Assembly: GCF_014697195.1 (NCBI RefSeq)
Contig: NZ_JACJRJ010000013.1
Location: 1-64,000 of the forward strand
From: Cylindrospermum sp. FACHB-282
GTDB taxonomy: Bacteria > Cyanobacteriota > Cyanobacteriia > Cyanobacteriales > Nostocaceae
Length of the DNA: 64,000 bases
Direction: 5' to 3'
Under the pieces are notes generated by a model that saw only the letters and a list, made by a program, of their open reading frames with translations, ran no database searches and was not told the origin of the DNA. Shown piece after piece: positions 53,282-63,354 of the stretch (position 1 is the first letter of the stretch; the number at the start of each line of letters is the position of its first letter). Both the position numbers and the translations under genes were made by a program.

Positions 53282-54133
53282 ATGAACTCTATCGTAATTA
53301 CCGGAGCTTCTTCAGGCATTGGTTATGGGGCGGCAAAAGAATTTGTAAACAGTGGGTATCACGTATTTGGTAGTGTGCGTAACGAAGCAGATGCTGAACG
53401 ACTCAGGGCTGAATTTGGTAGCAAATTTACGCCACTACTATTTGACGTAACTAATCAGCAAGCTATCCAACAAGCAGCTTTATCGGTGGAAGCGATAGTG
53501 GGTGAAAGCGGTTTATCTGGGCTGATTAATAATGCTGGAATAGCGACAAGTGGCCCGTTAATGCATCAATCTCTTAAGGAAATTCGGTTACAGTTTGAGG
53601 TGAATGTCATTGGTCAGATTGCCGTTACTCAAGCATTTTTACCGTTACTGGGAGCTATAAAAAATACAAAACATCAACCAGGAAGAATCATCAATATCAG
53701 TTCGGTTGGCGGCAAAATAGCTTTTCCATTCATCGGTGCTTATGCAGGAAGTAAACACGCGATTGAGGGAATTTCTCATAGTCTACGGAGAGAACTTCAG
53801 CTTTATGGAATTGATGTCATTATCATTGCCCCCGGTGCAGTCAATACTCCCATTTGGGATAAAGAATCTGCCCAAGATTTCAGCGAGTATGCTGAAACAG
53901 ATTATGCAGAAGCAACAAATTTTGGTCAAAAATATTTGTTTAAGCTAGGCAAAGCTGGATACTCTCTTGAAGAGGTGGGAAAATTCATCAGAAAAGTCTT
54001 TGAGACTCCCAAGCCTAAAACTCGATATTCTCTGGTACCGAATTCAATTATGAACTGGGTAATTCCCAAGATGTTACCTGATCGTCTGTTGGATAAACTC
54101 ATTGGAAAGAAGCTGGGAATATTGCCAAAGTAA
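53282..54133 (+). CDS. Short-chain dehydrogenase/reductase
   Basis: The 283-residue classical SDR has VITGASSGIGYGAA, NNAGIA, the Ser of NISSVGGK and YAGSKHA. The C-terminal part is longer than usual for SDRs of about 250 residues and basic at the end. ATG 53282 is used; the upstream TTG at 53234 would add an unrelated extension. The substrate is unknown. Confidence 0.85.
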   Translation: MNSIVITGASSGIGYGAAKEFVNSGYHVFGSVRNEADAERLRAEFGSKFTPLLFDVTNQQAIQQAALSVEAIVGESGLSGLINNAGIATSGPLMHQSLKEIRLQFEVNVIGQIAVTQAFLPLLGAIKNTKHQPGRIINISSVGGKIAFPFIGAYAGSKHAIEGISHSLRRELQLYGIDVIIIAPGAVNTPIWDKESAQDFSEYAETDYAEATNFGQKYLFKLGKAGYSLEEVGKFIRKVFETPKPKTRYSLVPNSIMNWVIPKMLPDRLLDKLIGKKLGILPK

Positions 54134-54162
54134 TCATAAATACTGTTTCTGGAAATAACCGT

Positions 54163-54184
54163 AGGATGCGTCCCCTGACGCATC
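54163..54184. repeat. GTAGGATGCGTCCCC-type hairpin repeat
   Basis: GATGCGT and ACGCATC form a stem around CCCCTG. This belongs to the same family as the GTAGGGTGCGTTCC repeats at 39668. It lies between two convergent genes and may help end transcription. Confidence 0.45.
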
Positions 54185-54234
54185 AAAAAAATATAAAATA
54201 TGCTTAATGTTCGCTTAACAGAATTTTTCCACAA

Positions 54235-55032
54235 TTAATCAACATGAGCCCTAGCTAAATCTTTATTAGAATCGCTTTCTATAGCTTTGTCCATAAAAGC
54301 CCGAAGTCTATTTATATATTGTGGTTGACCTACTTTCCTACCATTTATTTCATGATCAAGTGCTGGAAAAAGCTCATCTGCAAGTCCTTCAATAAGTCGT
54401 CTACAAGAAGTTAAAGCGTGTGACCATTCTTCTGAATTTTCACTAGAGACAGACTTCAAAGCAATCATGAGCTTTTCTGCTAGTTCAGGATTTAAGTCTA
54501 GAAGTTTATCATCAACTTCTTCTTTGAGAAAATCAAAGGTTGTTTGTGGTGCTTCTGTGTATACATATTTATTAAGGAGGTAGATAGCTTTTTCTTGAGC
54601 TTTTCTTCGTACATGGTTTATTCTTTCTGATAAATATGGCTGAATCAGCGACTTTCCTAATCCATGTAATATATCTGCTGATTTATTTTTTGCTAAATCT
54701 GTATACTGATTTTCTACTATACTTATACCCAAAAGTCCAATACTTTTCGTATTACATATGATATTAATATCATCCTGATCAATGTGTAAACCAACTTCTA
54801 ATCCTGAGTCGTTTAGAAATATCTCAGCTGCCAAAATTTTTTCATTTGCTAATATATCGTTTTTGTCTTTTATAGAATTTAAAATTTTTACATAATGTCT
54901 AAGAAGGTCTATATAATCTTGCTTACCCAGCTGAATATCACACCACACTCCTATTTCCTCCTCATTGAGCATTCGAGCAACACGCAAGAGTTTTTGAACA
55001 CCTGAAGCAACACTACCCTTTTGTGATTCCAA
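54235..55032 (-). CDS. AbiTii-like protein with C-terminal HEPN-like region
   Basis: The 265-residue frame begins at TTG 55032. The N-terminal region (SVASGVQKLLRVARMLNEEE and WCDIQLG) resembles the AbiTii domain found in abortive-infection type proteins. The C-terminal SHALTSCRRLIEGLADELFP looks like a HEPN-like helical pair. The conserved helix runs upstream of the start as VNAKQEAIALLKEALNELE (to 55084) without a standard start codon. Either a rare start is used or the start is lost. The middle part (about 60-180) is variable. A defence role is a family inference. Confidence 0.55.
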   Translation of the reverse strand: MESQKGSVASGVQKLLRVARMLNEEEIGVWCDIQLGKQDYIDLLRHYVKILNSIKDKNDILANEKILAAEIFLNDSGLEVGLHIDQDDINIICNTKSIGLLGISIVENQYTDLAKNKSADILHGLGKSLIQPYLSERINHVRRKAQEKAIYLLNKYVYTEAPQTTFDFLKEEVDDKLLDLNPELAEKLMIALKSVSSENSEEWSHALTSCRRLIEGLADELFPALDHEINGRKVGQPQYINRLRAFMDKAIESDSNKDLARAHVD

Positions 55033-55176
55033 TTCATTTAAAGCCTCTTTCAGAAGTGCGATCGCTTCCTGTTTTGCATTAACCCTAAAAATAAACGTAG
55101 TTGGGAGTTATTAAACAGCCTTAGATTTCTTAGTATAACTAGAGACTTAGTATTTTAGCTTAATTTTGCTACAAGA

Positions 55177-55211
55177 AAAGACGCAAAGACTCTAAAAACC
55201 TTTGCGTCTTT
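55177..55211. repeat. GACGCAAAG inverted repeat
   Basis: AAAGACGCAAAG and CTTTGCGTCTTT form a hairpin around an 11-base loop, followed by another GCGCCTTTGCG. This is one of the commonest Nostocales intergenic repeats and lies at the 3' end of acs, where it may end transcription. Confidence 0.7.
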
Positions 55212-55232
55212 GCGCCTTTGCGTGAGACTCTC

Positions 55233-57203
55233 CTAATTTCCTTCCCGCAGCTTATCCAAAACACCGCGATCTTCTAAGGTTGAAGTATCACCAGATACCT
55301 CTTGACCGGCTGCTAGATTCCGCAGCAAGCGCCGCATAATTTTACCCGATCGCGTTTTTGGCAAAGCGTCAGTAAAGCGAATCTCACTCGGACGGGCGAT
55401 CGCACCAATTTCCTTGACAACGTGCTGCTTTAACTCCTTACTCAGTTCCTCACTCGGCTGATAAGTGCCTTCTAGAGTGACAAAAGCAAATACTTCCTCA
55501 CCCTTCAATTCATCCGGTTTACCCACCACCGCCGCTTCTGCAACCGCTGGATGAGACACCAATGCTGATTCTACTTCCATCGTTCCCAGACGGTGCCCCG
55601 ATACATTCATCACATCATCAACGCGCCCCATCACCCAGAAATAGCCGTCCTCATCGCGTCTGGCACCATCGCCGGCAAAGTAAATAAATTTGCCATCTTT
55701 AGGGGGGATATGCTCCCAGTAGGTGCGACGGAAGCGTTCAGGATCGTTGTAGACTGTCCGCATCATTCCTGGCCAAGGATGGCGCACTGCTAAATAACCG
55801 CCTTCGTTGTCGGGTAAAGAGTTGCCTTCTAAATCTACGACATCAGCGATAATTCCAGGGAACGGACGAGTTGCGGAACCGGGTTTAGTGGCGATCGCAC
55901 CCGGCAATGGTGTAATCATAATTCCCCCAGTTTCTGTTTGCCACCAAGTATCAACAATTGGGCAGCGTTCACCGCCAATTACTCGGTGATACCACATCCA
56001 AGCTTCTGGGTTAATCGGTTCACCGACGCTTCCCAGCAACCGCAGAGAAGAGAGGTTGCGCTTTTTGGGATGGTGTTCGCCCATTTTAATAAAAGCCCGA
56101 ATTGCCGTAGGCGCAGTATAAAAAACAGTAACGCCGTATTTTTCAATTATATCCCAGGTACAACCGGGATTTGATGCACGGGGCGCGCCTTCATACATCA
56201 GGGTGGTTGCCCCATTAGAAAGAGGCCCGTAGACAATGTAGCTATGTCCTGTAATCCAACCTACATCGGCAGTACACCAATATATGTCAGTTTCTTGGAG
56301 GTCAAAAATCCATTTGGTGGTGATATGGGTATATAAGTTATAACCCGCAGTTGTATGGACAACCCCCTTTGGTTTGCCTGTACTGCCAGATGTGTAGAGG
56401 ATGAACAGCATATCTTCACTATCCATCGGTTCGGCGGGACAATGGGCAGAGACGCCTTTTTGCAAATCGTGCCACCAATGATCTCGCCCTGGTTGCATGT
56501 GGGTTTTTTGCCCTGTTCGCTGCACCACTAACACATCTTTGATGTTGGGAACAGCGCCATCAGCTAAAGCTTTATCTACTTGTTCTTTGAGAGGGACGAT
56601 CGCATCTTTGCGCCAACCACCATCAGCGGTGATCACCAATTTAGCCTCAGCATCAATTAAGCGATCGCGCAAAGCTTCTGCACTAAAACCACCGAAGACA
56701 ACGTTGTGGGGTGCGCCAATTCTGGCACAGGCTAACATGGCGATCGCCGCTTCGGGAATCATCGGCATATAAATCCCAATGCGATCGCCTTTTTTTACCC
56801 CCAATTGCTTGAGCACATTAGCGAACTGGCAAACCTCCCGGTGCAGTTGGGCATAAGTCAGAGTGCGCGAATCCCCTGGTTCCCCTTCCCAAATCAGCGC
56901 CGCTTTATTCTTGCGCCAAGTAGTCAGATGTCTGTCAAGACAATTGTAAGAAATGTTAATTTTACCGCCAGCAAACCACTTAGCAAAAGGTGGTTGCCAG
57001 TCTAGCACCTTGTCCCAATTTCGGAACCAGTGCAACTCAATTTCCGCTAGATCCGCCCAGAATTGCTCAGGATCTTCTTTAGCTTGATCATAGAGGCGCT
57101 GATAGTCTTCCAAACTCCTAACATAGGCATTTTGAGAAAATTGAGTAGTGGGATGGAATAGGCGCTTCTCTTGTAGGATTGATTCTATAGTTGGTTCAGA
57201 CAT
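55233..57203 (-). CDS. acs: Acetyl-CoA synthetase
   Basis: The 656-residue enzyme activates acetate to acetyl-AMP and then acetyl-CoA. The adenylation motif [50 protein letters not shown] and the acetylation-controlled Lys motif [11 protein letters not shown] are intact. The length is typical. The start has a weak ribosome site. It is monocistronic on the minus strand. Confidence 0.96.
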   Translation of the reverse strand: MSEPTIESILQEKRLFHPTTQFSQNAYVRSLEDYQRLYDQAKEDPEQFWADLAEIELHWFRNWDKVLDWQPPFAKWFAGGKINISYNCLDRHLTTWRKNKAALIWEGEPGDSRTLTYAQLHREVCQFANVLKQLGVKKGDRIGIYMPMIPEAAIAMLACARIGAPHNVVFGGFSAEALRDRLIDAEAKLVITADGGWRKDAIVPLKEQVDKALADGAVPNIKDVLVVQRTGQKTHMQPGRDHWWHDLQKGVSAHCPAEPMDSEDMLFILYTSGSTGKPKGVVHTTAGYNLYTHITTKWIFDLQETDIYWCTADVGWITGHSYIVYGPLSNGATTLMYEGAPRASNPGCTWDIIEKYGVTVFYTAPTAIRAFIKMGEHHPKKRNLSSLRLLGSVGEPINPEAWMWYHRVIGGERCPIVDTWWQTETGGIMITPLPGAIATKPGSATRPFPGIIADVVDLEGNSLPDNEGGYLAVRHPWPGMMRTVYNDPERFRRTYWEHIPPKDGKFIYFAGDGARRDEDGYFWVMGRVDDVMNVSGHRLGTMEVESALVSHPAVAEAAVVGKPDELKGEEVFAFVTLEGTYQPSEELSKELKQHVVKEIGAIARPSEIRFTDALPKTRSGKIMRRLLRNLAAGQEVSGDTSTLEDRGVLDKLREGN

Positions 57204-57485
57204 GGTTATGAGTGCAATTGGTATTGTTACTTAAGACTGTTTTTAGCCCAGTTGTACCAGACAGTATTTAGATTTTCGTTAAGCTGCGCGGAGTAGCTCG
57301 GTTATCTCAACCCGACAAAATGCTCCTCCTATAACGGTAATCTGTTTCGTGACTTCCTCATGAATAGCGGCTCAAAAACTTAGATGCCTAGCGGCTAATC
57401 TCCAGGTAGCACCGTCCAACAAAAATACTGAGAATAGGTATAAATTTGTAAGAACAGCGTTAGTTACTGAAAAGTAGGGCATAGT

Positions 57486-58181
57486 TTGCAAGCAAAAGAA
57501 ATTAAGGATAAGCTAAAGTTACTCATCGAGCAAGCCTCCTCGATAGACCCGAACTTAGCTAGAAGATTAGATCAAATCAACCGCTGGGTAAAAGATATCA
57601 AACCAGGCTCACTGACTGCTAAACCATTTGTCCTAGCTTTCCTCCTAGAGGTGATTACGGATTCTACAATTTGGCTGGTAATAAAATCTCTACCTTCCGA
57701 AGTAGAACAACAATCAAAGTTCGAGCAAATGACACCTAACGAAAGATATTGGTACAGTTACCTGTTTCCTAAGTGGATAAATGCCAGCGACTCCAAGTTT
57801 TATATTTGGAAGAAAAAAATGATGGCAGGGGAATTTAATCAGGTTGATGGTGGTATTATTAAATTAATAGCTCAAGATATTGTCGGTCGTGGAGGGAGTT
57901 TTTGGCAGCGCTATATTGCCGACCTTTCTATGGCAACTGATTTAATCATCAGTAATCATCAACAGAAACCACTGTGTATTCAAATTACTAGTGTGGGCGA
58001 AGAATTTAATCGTCAAAAGTATCAAGACTGGCACAACACACTCCAATTATGGGAAATAGAACGAGGAATGTTCTTAAGTTACAACCCCGGAGATGACAAC
58101 TTTATCAACCAGTTAGTCAACCTGACACTATACAACAGTGATTATCTTGGTGATGGAAAATATTTAAATTTTTCTACATGA
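57486..58181 (+). CDS. Hypothetical protein, possible nuclease-fold domain
   Basis: The 231-residue protein starts with TTG and is not recognised. The C-terminal half has a beta-hairpin pattern TDLIISNHQQKPLCIQITSV followed by a helix, which resembles a PD-(D/E)XK core but with Q-x-T in place of E-x-K. The N-terminal half is helical. It is followed after 68 bases by another unknown gene in the same direction, suggesting a functional pair. Confidence 0.55.
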   Translation: MQAKEIKDKLKLLIEQASSIDPNLARRLDQINRWVKDIKPGSLTAKPFVLAFLLEVITDSTIWLVIKSLPSEVEQQSKFEQMTPNERYWYSYLFPKWINASDSKFYIWKKKMMAGEFNQVDGGIIKLIAQDIVGRGGSFWQRYIADLSMATDLIISNHQQKPLCIQITSVGEEFNRQKYQDWHNTLQLWEIERGMFLSYNPGDDNFINQLVNLTLYNSDYLGDGKYLNFST

Positions 58182-58249
58182 TATCAAATCTTTGATATCG
58201 AAATATTGGTCTTGTACTCTACATCCTTAACCCGCGCCAAACAGCATTT

Positions 58250-58702
58250 ATGCTTAATCAAAAAGAAGTCAACAGCAACGCTCAACTAGATACATTTGCT
58301 GAAGCTTTAGCCGCCGCACGCAAAATGCAGCAGGAATGGCTAAACTACGGGCTTGATTTTGTCAATCTTTATGTTGAAGATGTAGATGGAGATTGGTTAG
58401 AAACTTGGGGAAGTGATGAAAATACAAGTGCTTCTACATTAGATTCTATCAAAGAATTTCTAGTCAGTGATGATGCTGTAGCCGTCAAAATTAGGCATAA
58501 TTTAGGAGAACGTTCACTTTTTGAGCTAGCAGTAAACCTAGAAGAATCCTGGAGTATTACTGAAGCAAATCTCCGGAGATGTTCTGTGCGAAATTTGTTA
58601 ATGGGTGGAGGAAATAACCATGAAACAAATTCCCAAATAAATGATATCGAGTTCTGGGATTTAGCAGATAATTTGTTGGCAAAGTTCGCAGAAATATTGT
58701 GA
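58250..58702 (+). CDS. Hypothetical acidic protein, partner of preceding gene
   Basis: The 150-residue protein is strongly acidic (many Asp/Glu, for example VNLYVEDVDGDWLETWGSDE) with alternating predicted helices and strands. No family is recognised. Small acidic proteins beside a putative nuclease are often inhibitors or immunity factors, but nothing proves it here. A hairpin 6 bases after its stop may be the terminator. Confidence 0.55.
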   Translation: MLNQKEVNSNAQLDTFAEALAAARKMQQEWLNYGLDFVNLYVEDVDGDWLETWGSDENTSASTLDSIKEFLVSDDAVAVKIRHNLGERSLFELAVNLEESWSITEANLRRCSVRNLLMGGGNNHETNSQINDIEFWDLADNLLAKFAEIL

Positions 58703-58708
58703 TATTTC

Positions 58709-58733
58709 AGCCCTCAGACTTCAGTCTGGGGCT
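58709..58733 (+). terminator. Stem-loop AGCCCTCAGACT/AGTCTGGGGCT
   Basis: The two arms lie around a 2-base centre, with one mismatch, just after the gene end. A dispersed AGCCCCAGACT-type cyanobacterial repeat that can act as a terminator; no clean U-tract follows. Confidence 0.5.
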
Positions 58734-58857
58734 ACTCAAATAAAGCCTGAGGAAATTGATTCATCTCGTTATATTGATCAGGCTTGAATATTGAATCAAT
58801 TGCTTACTTTTTATAATTAACTGGATGTGAATTTATTCTGCTTGATTTTTAGAAAAT

Positions 58858-59298
58858 CTAAAAAACTTTATAAGAATAACTCAGCCATTCAGTTCCTGTA
58901 CAATAATAATTGTATAGTTTTTGTGCAGTCAAGTTGTCAATGTGTGTCACCCATTTCATTATACTTATTTCCCGTGTCTTCAGATAATTAATACAATGTT
59001 CTATCAAATGTCGTCCAAATCCTTTTCGACGAAGATTTTCTACTACGTACAAATCGTTCAATATAGCAACTTGTTCAGCAATAGTACTCGAAAATGAGTA
59101 GTAAATTGTGGCAAATCCAATATAAACATCCCCCTCTCGTATAAGAAATAGTTTACCTAAGTCTTCATTTTTCATTATTTTTGCTAGGTGTTGACGATTT
59201 TTCTGTTCATCAATATTCTGCACTTGATAAAATTGTTGATATTGTTTAAAAAGCTCCAAAGCTGAATCAATATTTTCCAGGTTTAACTCTTCTATCAT
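58858..59298 (-). CDS. GNAT-family N-acetyltransferase
   Basis: The 146-residue protein has the GNAT acetyl-CoA-binding motif A: LNDLYVVENLRRKGFGRHLI (R-x-x-G-x-G), preceded by the strand GFATIYYSFS. It would transfer an acetyl group from acetyl-CoA to an unknown substrate. The ribosome site AGGAG is seen upstream of the ATG. Confidence 0.85.
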   Translation of the reverse strand: MIEELNLENIDSALELFKQYQQFYQVQNIDEQKNRQHLAKIMKNEDLGKLFLIREGDVYIGFATIYYSFSSTIAEQVAILNDLYVVENLRRKGFGRHLIEHCINYLKTREISIMKWVTHIDNLTAQKLYNYYCTGTEWLSYSYKVF

Positions 59299-59551
59299 TT
59301 GGCTGCTCCTAAATAGTAAAAAATAAAGTACCCATTATTAATTCTGATTTTTTATGGTGCTTTATGTCTTGTATGAGCGCAGATTTTTTTCAGCAATTGT
59401 CATTAATTACAGATTGTGAAATAAAAAAAGCTATGTAATGATTTCAACTTTTACTAGTACAGGTTCTCACCAGCAAGCCTACCATTACGAAAGAGCCAGA
59501 AATTTTTGTTTACACCCTTGCAAAAGGTAGGCGTATTTACGCCGCGCGGTA

Positions 59552-59980
59552 CTAAGGGACAACTACAGTTTTTAATTCTTGGATGTGTTTTTTATAAACA
59601 AACCAGGTTGGCTTACCTTCACTTAGCTGATCGCATGAGAGCGGTTGCTCAAATGTTACTTCCCAGTAATCCCCGATGCGCTCACTATTACCTTTAGGAG
59701 GTGTCGGACTATTACTAATACTTCTTCTAATAGAAGAGACAAAAAACTTCTCACCTTGTCTAACAGAGCATTTTTTGTCATTTGATATCTGAGATGCTTG
59801 TTGATACCAGCTATCTCGCAGCTTGAAAGTAGTACCTCCCGTAGCCGTAACCCTAACAATGCGTACAGGAATAGTTTGAGAAGATACGGTATCGGGACTC
59901 ACCACACCCAAAACCCCACAAACCACACCCAGACACAAAAGTAATCTTTGTGGATGCAACTTAGTCTTACCAATATTCAT
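59552..59980 (-). CDS. Putative exported protein of unknown function
   Basis: The 142-residue protein has a signal peptide (basic start, then LLLCLGVVCGVLGVVS, and cleavage likely near SSQT). The mature part has two Cys (KKCSVRQ and LSCDQL) that may form a disulfide. The fold looks beta-rich, like a small SH3-type domain (GTTFKLRDSWYQQ, YWEVTFEQPL). No family is named. It is flanked by AT-rich spacers. Confidence 0.65.
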   Translation of the reverse strand: MNIGKTKLHPQRLLLCLGVVCGVLGVVSPDTVSSQTIPVRIVRVTATGGTTFKLRDSWYQQASQISNDKKCSVRQGEKFFVSSIRRSISNSPTPPKGNSERIGDYWEVTFEQPLSCDQLSEGKPTWFVYKKHIQELKTVVVP

Positions 59981-60106
59981 ATTAGATTTCCTTAGTGTCT
60001 AGTAGTTAGTCGGATAAAGAGTGGTAGAGAAAAGTGTGAGTAAACTTTGCTGGTGATATTACCGAGCTAAAGATCAGGGTTGATTGTCCATTATCTTTAT
60101 TTAATC

Positions 60107-60933
60107 ATACTTACGGATAATTTGCCATACTGGAAAAGCACTGCTAATAGATTTGGTAGTATACTTGTTGCTGCTGTTGATTTGTGTAATTAAATCATTA
60201 TCAATACCTATAAAGAAAACACTATTATGCTCTAGTGGAAGTATGGGAATTTGGTGATTTTTAATAGGTAACAAGTATCCGTCCTCTGGCAAACTATGTC
60301 TTAAGGACAAGGTAACTTTGAAAACAGAACTATTCTCAATAGTGAGAATTACAAGATTATTAGATTGATTAATTGTTTCCATCACGGATAAAATACCATC
60401 CACAAACAATATTGACGCGCTTCCTGTGCATAGAAAACATCTAACGGTGAAACTGCCATAATAGCCATTACTATCCATCCTACAAGTTGGGAATTAAATA
60501 ACTCCCAACATAGCCAATAGGCACTAGGAAAAATTAATAAACTAATCACGGCTGATAAACTTCTGACTTCTGCGGGATCAGTACCAAACAATTGTGACCA
60601 TAATCTCACCATGAGATAGTATAAAGGTGGATGTTGAGGATCTGAAGTTGCCAAATATCTCAGAGTATCAACAAAAGTCCTTCCTTCAGTTATTTGTGTG
60701 AATTTATTAAATTCAGATATAGGAAACATTTCCTGATGACTACGTATATCTTCTAAAACTTCAGTGAGAGTATGACCTGAAATTGCTAAAGAAGTGAAAG
60801 ATTCATCATACCAATAAAATTTCCCTCCAATATTAGCAAACCGAAATAAAATTCCTAATAGTAATAAGCAAATTACCAAGGCTTTTAACCAAGTTGGGGG
60901 CTGTGGCTGAGTTAATGATTGTAGGTTATTCAT
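60107..60933 (-). pseudogene. Broken GT39-type glycosyltransferase gene
   Basis: From ATG 60933 the frame encodes the N-terminal third of a GT39-like membrane glycosyltransferase: helix (LKALVICLLLLGILFRFANI), catalytic-loop YWYDESFTSLAIS, DPQHPPLYYLMVRLW and FYAQEARQYCLWM. It then stops. A second frame (from about 60440) encodes what looks like its C-terminal end (LSLRHSLPEDGYLLPIKNHQ). The middle (several hundred residues and most helices) is missing, so an internal deletion with a frame change is inferred. Confidence 0.75.
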
Positions 60934-61875
60934 TACTTTCTCCCTGGAAAGTATTGTTTTAAACAGCTTTCAAATCTTGAAATTTTAGATATGCTTTCAG
61001 AGTGAAAAAGTTCCGACTCTAATACAAGCCGGAACTTTACGTCTAAAAAAGCTTTATTTTCAGCATAAAAAATCTGTTCTATTGTCACAAACAGTGCGAA
61101 TTGCCTAAACAATGAAGTTGATTCGGAACTTTATTTGGGAGTTGGCACTTAGTTATACCAACCCTAACACTATTCCTAATTGGCCAATTTTTGGCTGCTT
61201 GACTACCAAAGGTTTTTTTGATTGTCATCTGGCCAACCCTTGGCACTTGATGTAGCGATTGATATATCAAGGCAAATGTTATCAGTTGACAAACTTCTAT
61301 AAACCAACAATCTATTGAGATTTTATATTTTCTATTCGGAGAATAATAATACTTTCTATGATTAAATCCTAGTACTTTTGATTAAGTAATTGGTTTGGTT
61401 GATTAAGTAGAGGCATACGCTTTTAAGTACATTGAGGGTAGGGACTGCCGCGACTCGTTCAAAAATGTAAAAAATTATTAAGGCTAGAGTTAATTCATGT
61501 AAGTATTAGCACATTTATACTATTTAGTTAGTATCTACGGTAGACTGCACCATTCCCTCTTGGGGCGCACCCCATACTTCCCTCCTAAACAAGAATCCCC
61601 CAGTGCGATATTTCATCATTATTAATTTATGTGTACTCTTACCAATTATTATAAAATGTGTCGATGAATTCCATTCGCCTAATGTTTTTGCTTATTCCCT
61701 TGCCAATATATTCAGTAGTAGTTTATACATAAATTTTTTAGCTGTATGGATGCCACTACTTTCAGAATGCACCAAAATCACGTTAAGCTAGATTAAAGTA
61801 GGGATGTATTGTAATTTTTAATATAAAAATCTCCGCTCCTGTTAATTTTTAATTTTTCCTGCTTGAGAAACCTGG
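60934..61875. other. Gene-poor spacer
   Basis: About 940 bases with no protein-like frame. Two small open frames (61085-61270 minus, 61603-61791 plus) show no family features. No tRNA, terminator or clear promoter was found. Some of it may be debris from the neighbouring pseudogene. Confidence 0.4.
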
Positions 61876-62598
61876 ATGCTAGACCGAATTTTTGATTACC
61901 TGAACTTTCATTTCAGCATTGAAGCCTTGATAGTCCTGCTAATATTGGTGATGTTAGAGGCGGTGCTATCTGCTGATAATGCGATCGCCCTCGCGGCTAT
62001 CGCCCAAGGACTGGAAGACAAAGAACTTGAGAATAAAGCCCTCAACATTGGTTTAGTCTTTGCTTATGTGTTGCGAATCAGCCTGATTCTCACAGCCACT
62101 TGGGTGCAAGCATATTGGCAATTTGAACTATTGGGCGCTGGTTACCTGCTGTGGCTAGTATTCCAACACTTTACTTCTGACGAAGGTGAGGAAAATCACC
62201 ATCACGGGCCGCGGTTTAAGTCGCTGTGGCAGGCAATACCAGTGTTAGCCTTTACAGATTTGGCATTTTCTTTAGATAGCGTCACAACTGCGATCGCCGT
62301 TTCTCAAGAAAAGTGGTTGGTACTTACAGGGGCAACACTAGGCATTATCATACTGCGGTACATGGCGGGATTGTTCATTCGCTGGTTAGATGAATATGAA
62401 AACCTAGAGGATGCAGGTTACATTACTGTGGCTTTTGTCGGCTTGCGTCTGTTGTTGAAAGTGATCAACGATAATTTAGTACCGCCAGAATGGATTGTGA
62501 TTAGTGCGATCGCCCTCATCTTCATCTGGGGATTTTCCAAACGCACTGTCGTTGAATTAGCCCCAGAAGAACCAGAGAAAACCGAAGTGTTGAAATAA
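61876..62598 (+). CDS. TerC-family integral membrane protein
   Basis: The 240-residue protein has about seven helices and the TerC hallmarks: LEAVLSADNAIALAAIAQGL and LAFTDLAFSLDSVTTAIAVS, whose Asp residues lie in helices. TerC proteins are thought to move metal ions such as Mn2+ or to affect membrane protein folding. A His/Glu-rich loop (DEGEENHHHGP) lies between them. Confidence 0.88.
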   Translation: MLDRIFDYLNFHFSIEALIVLLILVMLEAVLSADNAIALAAIAQGLEDKELENKALNIGLVFAYVLRISLILTATWVQAYWQFELLGAGYLLWLVFQHFTSDEGEENHHHGPRFKSLWQAIPVLAFTDLAFSLDSVTTAIAVSQEKWLVLTGATLGIIILRYMAGLFIRWLDEYENLEDAGYITVAFVGLRLLLKVINDNLVPPEWIVISAIALIFIWGFSKRTVVELAPEEPEKTEVLK

Positions 62599-62599
62599 G

Positions 62600-62685
62600 C
62601 AGGTGGGTAATGGGTCATGGGTAAGAATGTTTTCCTCTTGCCTTTTTCCCCATTACCCATTACCCATTACCCATCACCTAGCCTA
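62600..62685. repeat. Short tandem repeats between terC and ndk
   Basis: GGGTAATGGGTCATGGGTAA is followed by its complementary CCCATTACCCATTACCC array, giving a large stem-loop between two convergent genes. An STRR type. Confidence 0.7.
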
Positions 62686-62687
62686 AA

Positions 62688-63137
62688 TTACTCGTGCAAC
62701 CAAGGTGTTAATTGCGGTTGCCAACTGACTAATTCTTCATCCTTAAACCATAGAGCAACTTCTTTTTGTGCTGTTTCTGGAGCATCAGAACCGTGAATCA
62801 GATTGCGCCCAATATTAATTCCCAAATCGCCCCGAATCGTTCCTGGCTCTGCTGTTAAGGGGTTTGTAGCCCCAATAATTTTTCTAGCAGAGGCAATTAC
62901 ACCATCACCTTCCCACACCATCGCTACCACGGGACCGGAAGTGATAAATTCGACCAAACTAGCAAAAAAGGGTCTTTCCCGGTGAACACCATAGTGTTCT
63001 TGTGCTAATTCCTGGCTGACTTTCAAGAACTTCAAGCCAACGAGGGTAAAGCCTTTAGTTTCAAAGCGACCGATAATTTCCGCTACCAGTCCCCGTTGTA
63101 CTCCATCAGGCTTAATTGCTAAAAATGTGCGTTCCAT
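62688..63137 (-). CDS. ndk: Nucleoside diphosphate kinase
   Basis: The 149-residue enzyme transfers the gamma-phosphate between nucleotides through a His. [20 protein letters not shown] at the start and [15 protein letters not shown] with the active-site His near the end are the signatures. Length is standard for a bacterial Ndk. Confidence 0.96.
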   Translation of the reverse strand: MERTFLAIKPDGVQRGLVAEIIGRFETKGFTLVGLKFLKVSQELAQEHYGVHRERPFFASLVEFITSGPVVAMVWEGDGVIASARKIIGATNPLTAEPGTIRGDLGINIGRNLIHGSDAPETAQKEVALWFKDEELVSWQPQLTPWLHE

Positions 63138-63354
63138 TGCTGTTTCCCAAAACTTAATAAAATTTTTGAATTAGTCCTTTGTCTTTTGTCCTTAGTCCAG
63201 TAATTGAAGCATCTTGCACTCCTAGCTAATGACTAATGACGGCGGACTGTTGACCAATTCAGAGTTTATCTCAGAAATTATCTCGTTAGTGGATATCCGT
63301 TATCAGATGAATGCGTTAAATTGTTCGTGGGTGAAACACAGAGGTCAGGAAGAA

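Noticed and set aside
61085-61270. Minus-strand 61-codon frame after the GT39 pseudogene
   Set aside because: No start context, no recognisable motif and irregular composition.
61603-61791. Plus-strand 62-codon frame in the spacer before terC
   Set aside because: Hydrophobic only because the DNA is AT-rich; no ribosome site or family features.
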